Shown: piece after piece, positions 6,259-9,789 of the stretch
Position numbering within the stretch: the first letter of the stretch is position 1
Layout: each line of letters starts with the position of its first letter
Origin: HK-STAS-PATE-2 sp035906575
GTDB lineage: Bacteria; Patescibacteriota; Patescibacteriia; 2-12-FULL-60-25
Assembly (NCBI GenBank): GCA_035906575.1
Contig: JAMIEW010000072.1
Span: 1 to 9,789 of the forward strand
Direction of reading: 5' to 3'
Length of the DNA: 9,789 bases
Program-made: the position numbers and the translations under genes
The notes under the pieces: generated by a model
Database searches by the model: none
Seen by the model: the letters and a program-made list of their open reading frames with translations, nothing else
What the model was told of the DNA's origin: nothing

Positions 6259-7539
6259 ATGAAATTTGCTATCAAAGGCGGCCGCCGCTTAAGCGGCCAC
6301 GTGTCTATTTCAGGCGCAAAGAACGCGATCGGGCCACTCGTTGCGGCGTCTTTGCTTATAAAGGGTCCCGTGAAATTTAAGAATGTCCCGCGCTTGAGCG
6401 ATCTTCAGCAATTGTTGGATATCATCGCCGGCATGGGCGCCAAGGTCGAGTGGACGGGGGAGCATGAGCTCACCATTGATACCAAGACCATTAATCCTGC
6501 AAAGCTCGATAAGGTCGCGATGAAGCGCATGCGTTTTTCGATTTTACTTTTAGGACCAATGTTGGCGCGTTTTAAATCAGTGGCTGTTTCAGAACCGGGT
6601 GGTTGTACGATTGGTAATCGTCCGATCGACACGCATCTCTTTGCTCTCACGGCACTGGACGCGACGATTGAACCAGATAAAGACGGAGATGAATATGTAA
6701 TGAAGACCAAGGGCCTCAAAGGCGCCTACATCATTCTGCCGGAGTTTAGCGTGACAGCGACAGAAAATTTGATCATGGCAGCAAGTCTTGCAAAAGGCGC
6801 GACGTCTATTCGTCTTGCAGCTGCTGAGCCGCATGTGCAAGATCTCTGCCGTTTCTTGGTGGCGTGTGGCGCAAAAATTAAAGGCATCGGTTCGCATGAG
6901 CTTGAGATCAAGGGCGTTGGTTCACTCAAAGCTCCGCGCCAGGCATGGCATGTGGTGCCAGATATGTTAGAGGTTGGGACATTTGCTGTTGCTGCGGCAC
7001 TTACGAAAGGCGATATCACCATGTCGCCTGTAGTGCCTGAGCAGCTCGATGCGATTCGATCAGTGCTCACACGAATTGGCGTAAAACACGAGCTTATCGG
7101 TAAGAACAAATTTCGTGTTCAGGGTGTTGGCCGTATGGAGGCGGTACCAAAAATTCAAGCCATTATCTATCCCGGATTCCCAACCGACTTGCAAGCGATC
7201 TTTGGTTTATTGGCAACACAATGCCAAGGTACCACCATGGTACAAGATCCACTCTTTGAATCGCGTATGGGTTATGTCAGTGAATTGATTAAGATGGGTG
7301 CAAATGCGATTGTCGCTGACCCGCACCGTGTCATCATCACGGGTCCAACCCCGTTAAAAGGGACAGAGATCCGTTCACTTGATCTGCGCGCAGGTGCCAC
7401 CATGGTGCTTGCCGGTATGCTCGCGAGTGGTGAAACCATTATCCATAATGCCGAGCTCGTGTATCGCGGATACGAAAAACTTGATGAGCGTTTGCGTGAA
7501 CTCGGTGCCGACATTGAAGTAATCCATGACGAATCTTAA
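6259..7539 (+). CDS. murA: UDP-N-acetylglucosamine 1-carboxyvinyltransferase
   Basis: A 426-residue enolpyruvyl transferase that adds phosphoenolpyruvate to UDP-GlcNAc, the first committed step of peptidoglycan synthesis in the cytoplasm. Landmarks are S-G-A-K-N-A at residues 18-23 (K21 corresponds to E. coli Lys22), the loop G-G-C-T-I-G-N-R-P-I-D with the PEP-binding Cys116 and Arg121, P-G-F-P-T-D-L-Q with the general-base Asp (E. coli Asp305 equivalent), and D-L-R-A-G-A-T (E. coli Arg397 equivalent). The cysteine form is fosfomycin-sensitive in known enzymes, unlike the Asp forms. The length fits the family (about 420). The internal two-domain inside-out barrel repeats are intact, and no truncation is seen. 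The ATG at 6259 follows a very short leader without SD. The S41 protease gene starts 15 bp after its stop, so they probably form an operon. Confidence 0.98.
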   Translation: MKFAIKGGRRLSGHVSISGAKNAIGPLVAASLLIKGPVKFKNVPRLSDLQQLLDIIAGMGAKVEWTGEHELTIDTKTINPAKLDKVAMKRMRFSILLLGPMLARFKSVAVSEPGGCTIGNRPIDTHLFALTALDATIEPDKDGDEYVMKTKGLKGAYIILPEFSVTATENLIMAASLAKGATSIRLAAAEPHVQDLCRFLVACGAKIKGIGSHELEIKGVGSLKAPRQAWHVVPDMLEVGTFAVAAALTKGDITMSPVVPEQLDAIRSVLTRIGVKHELIGKNKFRVQGVGRMEAVPKIQAIIYPGFPTDLQAIFGLLATQCQGTTMVQDPLFESRMGYVSELIKMGANAIVADPHRVIITGPTPLKGTEIRSLDLRAGATMVLAGMLASGETIIHNAELVYRGYEKLDERLRELGADIEVIHDES

Positions 7540-7554
7540 AAACCTACTGCCACT

Positions 7555-8895
7555 ATGACGACGAGTTATCCTCCTGTATTGCCGCCAACGGCACCAAAGA
7601 CCTCAAAACCTTGGGTCGCGCTGACCGCGATGTTTGTGGTGGGTTTGTTATTGGGTGCTGCGGCGGGCAAATCGAGCGCTTCTGGTTCGACGGGGACAAA
7701 CGCTTCGTCAACAGGCTTGATTGGTTCGGTGCTTGGTATTGGGCAATCCGCGCCAAACAGCATTGATAAAGATGTTGAGTTCAAGCAATTTTGGGAGGTC
7801 TGGAGCAAGCTTAAAGAGAAGTACTACGAAAAAGATGTTACGGATAAACAGATGTTCTATGGCGCGCTTCAAGGTTTGGCGGGGAGCATGGGTGACCCAT
7901 ACACCATGTATTTTGACCCTAAAGAAGCAAATGACTTTCAGCAGTCATTGTCGGGTACGTTCTCTGGTATTGGTGCTGAGATCGGTTTGCGTGAAAACCG
8001 TGTGACCATTATCGCGCCTTTGCCAGAAACCCCAGCAGAAAAAGCTGGTCTCAAAGCGGGTGATGTGGTCGTGAGTATTGATACAAAAGACACCGCGGGC
8101 ATGAGCGTTGAAGAGGCTGTAACCTTGATCCGTGGCGAAAAGGGGACCAAGGTGAAGCTTTCTATTTACCGTCCATCTACCAAAAAAGACCCATACGATG
8201 TCGAGATTACACGCGAAACCATCCAGGTAAAGAGCGTTAAAGTGGAGTGGCCAGAAGACAGAATCGCCCTCATTGAGGTAACGAATTTTAATACAGACAC
8301 AAAAGAGGGCTTTAATAAGGCTGTTTCGGAGGTCTTGAAGAAGGATCCAAAAGGTATTATCCTTGATCTCAGGAATAATCCAGGTGGATTTCTTGATACC
8401 GCCGTTTCAATGGCGGGCGAGTGGCTCTCAGACGAGGTTATTGTAAAAGAGCGCCGTCAAGGACAAATCATTGAGCAGCTTCGCAGTTCGGGTAAGGCCC
8501 GTCTGCGCGGCATCCCAACCGTCGTCTTGGTCAACCAAGGCTCCGCTAGTGCGTCCGAAATCGTTTCGGGTGCTTTGCAGGATACAAAATCCGCAACGGT
8601 TGTTGGTATGAAAACGTTTGGTAAAGGATCCGTGCAGGACTATCTGAATTTGTCAGACGGTTCAGCGCTCAAGGTCACTATTGCTGAATGGCTCACTCCA
8701 TCTGGAAGAACCATTAATAAAACAGGTCTCGAACCCGATGTGGTCGTAGATCGTACAGAGCAAGATTATGAACAGCAACGAGACCCACAACTCGACCGGG
8801 CCCTCGGGATCCTCAATGGCACCGCGACCAGCACGCCAACCTCAGCACCGACCGGTGCAGGGGCAGCCACTTCGACGACCAGCACCGCGCAATAG
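7555..8895 (+). CDS. ctpA: C-terminal processing peptidase, S41 family (CtpA type)
   Basis: A 446-residue, membrane-anchored serine protease. One transmembrane helix lies at about residues 20-38. A small Ser/Gly/Thr-rich linker follows, then an N-terminal helical region (about 70-130), a PDZ domain (about 137-205: SGIGAEIG, then AGLKAGDVVVSID, then VEEAVTLIRGEKGT) and the S41 catalytic domain (about 225-400). The catalytic Ser-Lys dyad with its Gln is visible: Ser332 in G-S-A-S-A-S-E, Lys357 in F-G-K-G, Gln361. The spacing of 25 and 4 matches B. subtilis CtpB. Such proteases trim or degrade exported proteins after PDZ recognition of C-termini. The last 25 residues are Thr/Ser/Ala-rich and share their DNA, in another frame, with the start of the Nudix gene. 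The gene has no SD and is 15 bp from murA, which fits an envelope operon. Confidence 0.95.
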   Translation: MTTSYPPVLPPTAPKTSKPWVALTAMFVVGLLLGAAAGKSSASGSTGTNASSTGLIGSVLGIGQSAPNSIDKDVEFKQFWEVWSKLKEKYYEKDVTDKQMFYGALQGLAGSMGDPYTMYFDPKEANDFQQSLSGTFSGIGAEIGLRENRVTIIAPLPETPAEKAGLKAGDVVVSIDTKDTAGMSVEEAVTLIRGEKGTKVKLSIYRPSTKKDPYDVEITRETIQVKSVKVEWPEDRIALIEVTNFNTDTKEGFNKAVSEVLKKDPKGIILDLRNNPGGFLDTAVSMAGEWLSDEVIVKERRQGQIIEQLRSSGKARLRGIPTVVLVNQGSASASEIVSGALQDTKSATVVGMKTFGKGSVQDYLNLSDGSALKVTIAEWLTPSGRTINKTGLEPDVVVDRTEQDYEQQRDPQLDRALGILNGTATSTPTSAPTGAGAATSTTSTAQ

Positions 8896-9394
8896 ATTTC
8901 GCACCGAGCTTTCTGCGGGCGGGATTATTTTTCGTCGCAAAGCTGGCTCGGTGGAGATTTTCTTCATCAAAGATCCCTACAATCGCATGACCTTTCCGAA
9001 AGGCCATCAAGAGATGGGGGAGTCTTTGGTAGAAACCGCCGTTCGTGAAATCAAAGAAGAGACGGGTTTAGAAGGGTTGCGTTATATCGCTCCCGTCGGC
9101 CGCACGCTCTTTCGCTTCAGACGAGAAGGTACAACCATTGAGAAAACGGTGTACTTCTTCTTATTCGAAGCGCCACCAGAAGCAAAAGAAGTGCTTACCG
9201 GCGAAGGCGCGATCTGGGAGGCTCAATGGGTGAAGGCCGACAAAGCCTTCGCGACCAGCGGATACCGCAATCTCGACCGTCTTTTGTCCAAGGCCTTGCG
9301 CATCGTCTTTCATGAAGGACGTCAGCAGCAAAAACCCCAATCAAAAGGCCCTCATGACGGCCTCAATCGACGCAAACCTAGGGTCATTTTCTAA
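8816..9394 (+). CDS. Nudix hydrolase with Pro/Arg-rich N-terminal extension
   Basis: The Nudix box G-x5-E-x7-R-E-x2-E-E-x-G is complete (9002-9070), with GHQEMGE, then REIKEETG. The metal-binding glutamates are all present, so it should cleave a nucleoside diphosphate linked to another group. The substrate is not readable, though the short domain with ELSAGGIIFRRK is typical of the Ap4A/NTP-hydrolase-like branch. Ahead of the domain, about 25 residues are Pro/Arg/Gln-rich and low complexity, and the C-terminus (about the last 30 residues) is basic and disordered. The start is uncertain: ATG 8768, ATG 8816 and GTG 8855 are all in frame and none has an SD. They overlap the protease gene by 128, 80 or 41 bases. 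I list 8816 as a middle choice. A strong terminator follows directly. Confidence 0.88.
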   Translation: MAPRPARQPQHRPVQGQPLRRPAPRNRFRTELSAGGIIFRRKAGSVEIFFIKDPYNRMTFPKGHQEMGESLVETAVREIKEETGLEGLRYIAPVGRTLFRFRREGTTIEKTVYFFLFEAPPEAKEVLTGEGAIWEAQWVKADKAFATSGYRNLDRLLSKALRIVFHEGRQQQKPQSKGPHDGLNRRKPRVIF

Positions 9395-9427
9395 CCAACG
9401 CTTATCAACAGCGTTGGTTTGTTTTTT
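9393..9427 (+). terminator. Intrinsic terminator of the murA-ctpA-Nudix operon
   Basis: A perfect 9-bp stem, AACCAACGC (9393-9401) and GCGTTGGTT (9411-9419), has a 9-nt loop and is followed by T-G-TTTTTT (9420-9427). The stem begins within the Nudix stop codon. The reverse strand has no comparable T-tract, so it ends plus-strand transcription. Confidence 0.9.
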
Positions 9428-9428
9428 G

Positions 9429-9443
9429 TGGTACTATGCCTAA
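9429..9443 (+). promoter_or_regulatory. Extended -10 promoter, predicted leaderless transcript
   Basis: TGG followed by TACTAT (9429-9437) fits TGn plus a -10 box (4 of 6). The expected start of transcription, about 7 nt further, falls on the ATG at 9444. No SD lies between. The promoter sits directly behind the terminator of the previous operon. Tentative: no -35 match is seen at standard spacing. Confidence 0.45.
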
Positions 9444-9789
9444 ATGCTCAGAACGAAACTTTCTCTCGTTTTAGGTGGTTTGGGGGTACTCTTCAGCGCG
9501 GTTCCGGCCATGGCCGCTGAACCTGTTGTGAATCAGAATTTCTTTGTCCCAGCGCCTATTTTTACCGACACGCGGCCTTTGCCTACGCCGACTCTGGTTT
9601 TGACACCGCCGTCATCGTATACAGCTCCAGCCCAGCCTGCGGTCTATAGCGGACCTTTTGTCCCTCCACCGGTCTTTACCGATACCAGTCCATTACCGAC
9701 GCCAGGTACGGGCGCTCTAAGTATCCCAACCAACCTCCCTTCTTTGTTGCAGGCAGCACATAACGCTCAAGCAACCTTGAACCAAGGCA
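9444..9789 (+). CDS. Exported Pro/Thr-rich repeat protein (3' truncated by window)
   Basis: The frame stays open from the ATG at 9444 to the window end (115 codons). Residues 1-24 form a clear Sec signal peptide: basic start (LRTK), hydrophobic core (LSLVLGGLGVLF), and A-M-A before AEP as a signal peptidase I site. The mature part contains a 16-residue repeat with a 38-residue period, F-V-P-[AP]-P-[IV]-F-T-D-T-x-P-L-P-T-P at residues 34-49 and 72-87, within a Pro/Thr/Ala-rich stretch. From about residue 95 it becomes more helical (NLPSLLQAAHNAQATLNQG). The function is unknown. Such Pro-rich spacers usually extend a domain away from the membrane or wall; the functional domain would lie beyond the window. 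It follows a terminator, so it is a separate transcription unit. Confidence 0.8.
   Translation, partial: MLRTKLSLVLGGLGVLFSAVPAMAAEPVVNQNFFVPAPIFTDTRPLPTPTLVLTPPSSYTAPAQPAVYSGPFVPPPVFTDTSPLPTPGTGALSIPTNLPSLLQAAHNAQATLNQG

Noticed and set aside
6284..6297. 14-bp palindrome GCCGCTTAAGCGGC at the start of murA as an operator
   Set aside because: It lies inside conserved murA codons (R-R-L-S-G); GC-rich codons can give this by chance and no second copy is seen.
9436..9474. ATG at 9436 starting a short ORF overlapping the exported protein gene
   Set aside because: It stops after 12 codons, while the ATG at 9444 opens a long frame with a clear signal peptide.

Overview
The window looks like chromosomal DNA from a small-genome bacterium. 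I infer a Candidate Phyla Radiation (Patescibacteria-like) lineage, without firm placement. The reasons are tightly packed genes with ATGA, 1-nt and antiparallel junctions, many membrane-anchored proteins of unknown function, a PEGA-domain membrane protein, a stand-alone murA next to a C-terminal processing protease, and almost no Shine-Dalgarno sequences. UGA, UAA and UAG all act as stops, so the code is standard (table 11).

Layout. (1) Positions 1-3607 form a plus-strand run of four coupled genes: the 3' part of a polytopic membrane protein (probable GT-C type glycosyltransferase), a membrane-anchored extracytoplasmic protein of unknown function, a small four-helix membrane protein, and a HIT-family nucleotide hydrolase. 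(2) Positions 3608-4766 hold two single-gene cassettes. Each has a strong ribosome binding site in a similar leader, a small basic protein of unknown family, and a nearly identical intrinsic terminator. The two proteins appear to be distant paralogues. (3) Positions 4767-4926 carry a REP/MITE-like cluster of nested palindromes. (4) Positions 4927-6222 hold a minus-strand PEGA-domain protein with a predicted beta-propeller-like exterior part. (5) Positions 6259-9427 are a plus-strand cell-envelope operon, murA - S41 protease (CtpA type) - Nudix hydrolase, closed by a clear terminator. (6) Position 9444 to the window end is the start of an exported protein with internal repeats, probably read from a leaderless transcript.

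Functionally most of the window concerns the cell envelope: peptidoglycan precursor synthesis (MurA), processing of exported proteins (CtpA), surface glycosylation (putative), PEGA-type surface protein and a secreted repeat protein. HIT and Nudix hydrolases are nucleotide housekeeping enzymes.

The part most worth following is the pair of cassettes at 3608-4766. Their non-coding ends (promoter-like TGCGATAA, leader with SD, 54-55 nt terminator unit) are far better conserved than the proteins, and they are the only genes here with good SD sequences. A second point of interest is a GC-rich palindromic element that occurs both between genes (about 4843-4867) and, in frame, inside the glycosyltransferase-like gene (about 563-592). 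There is no gene-free stretch above 300 bases; the longest is 4694-4926. I saw no tRNA, rRNA, CRISPR array or transposase gene.
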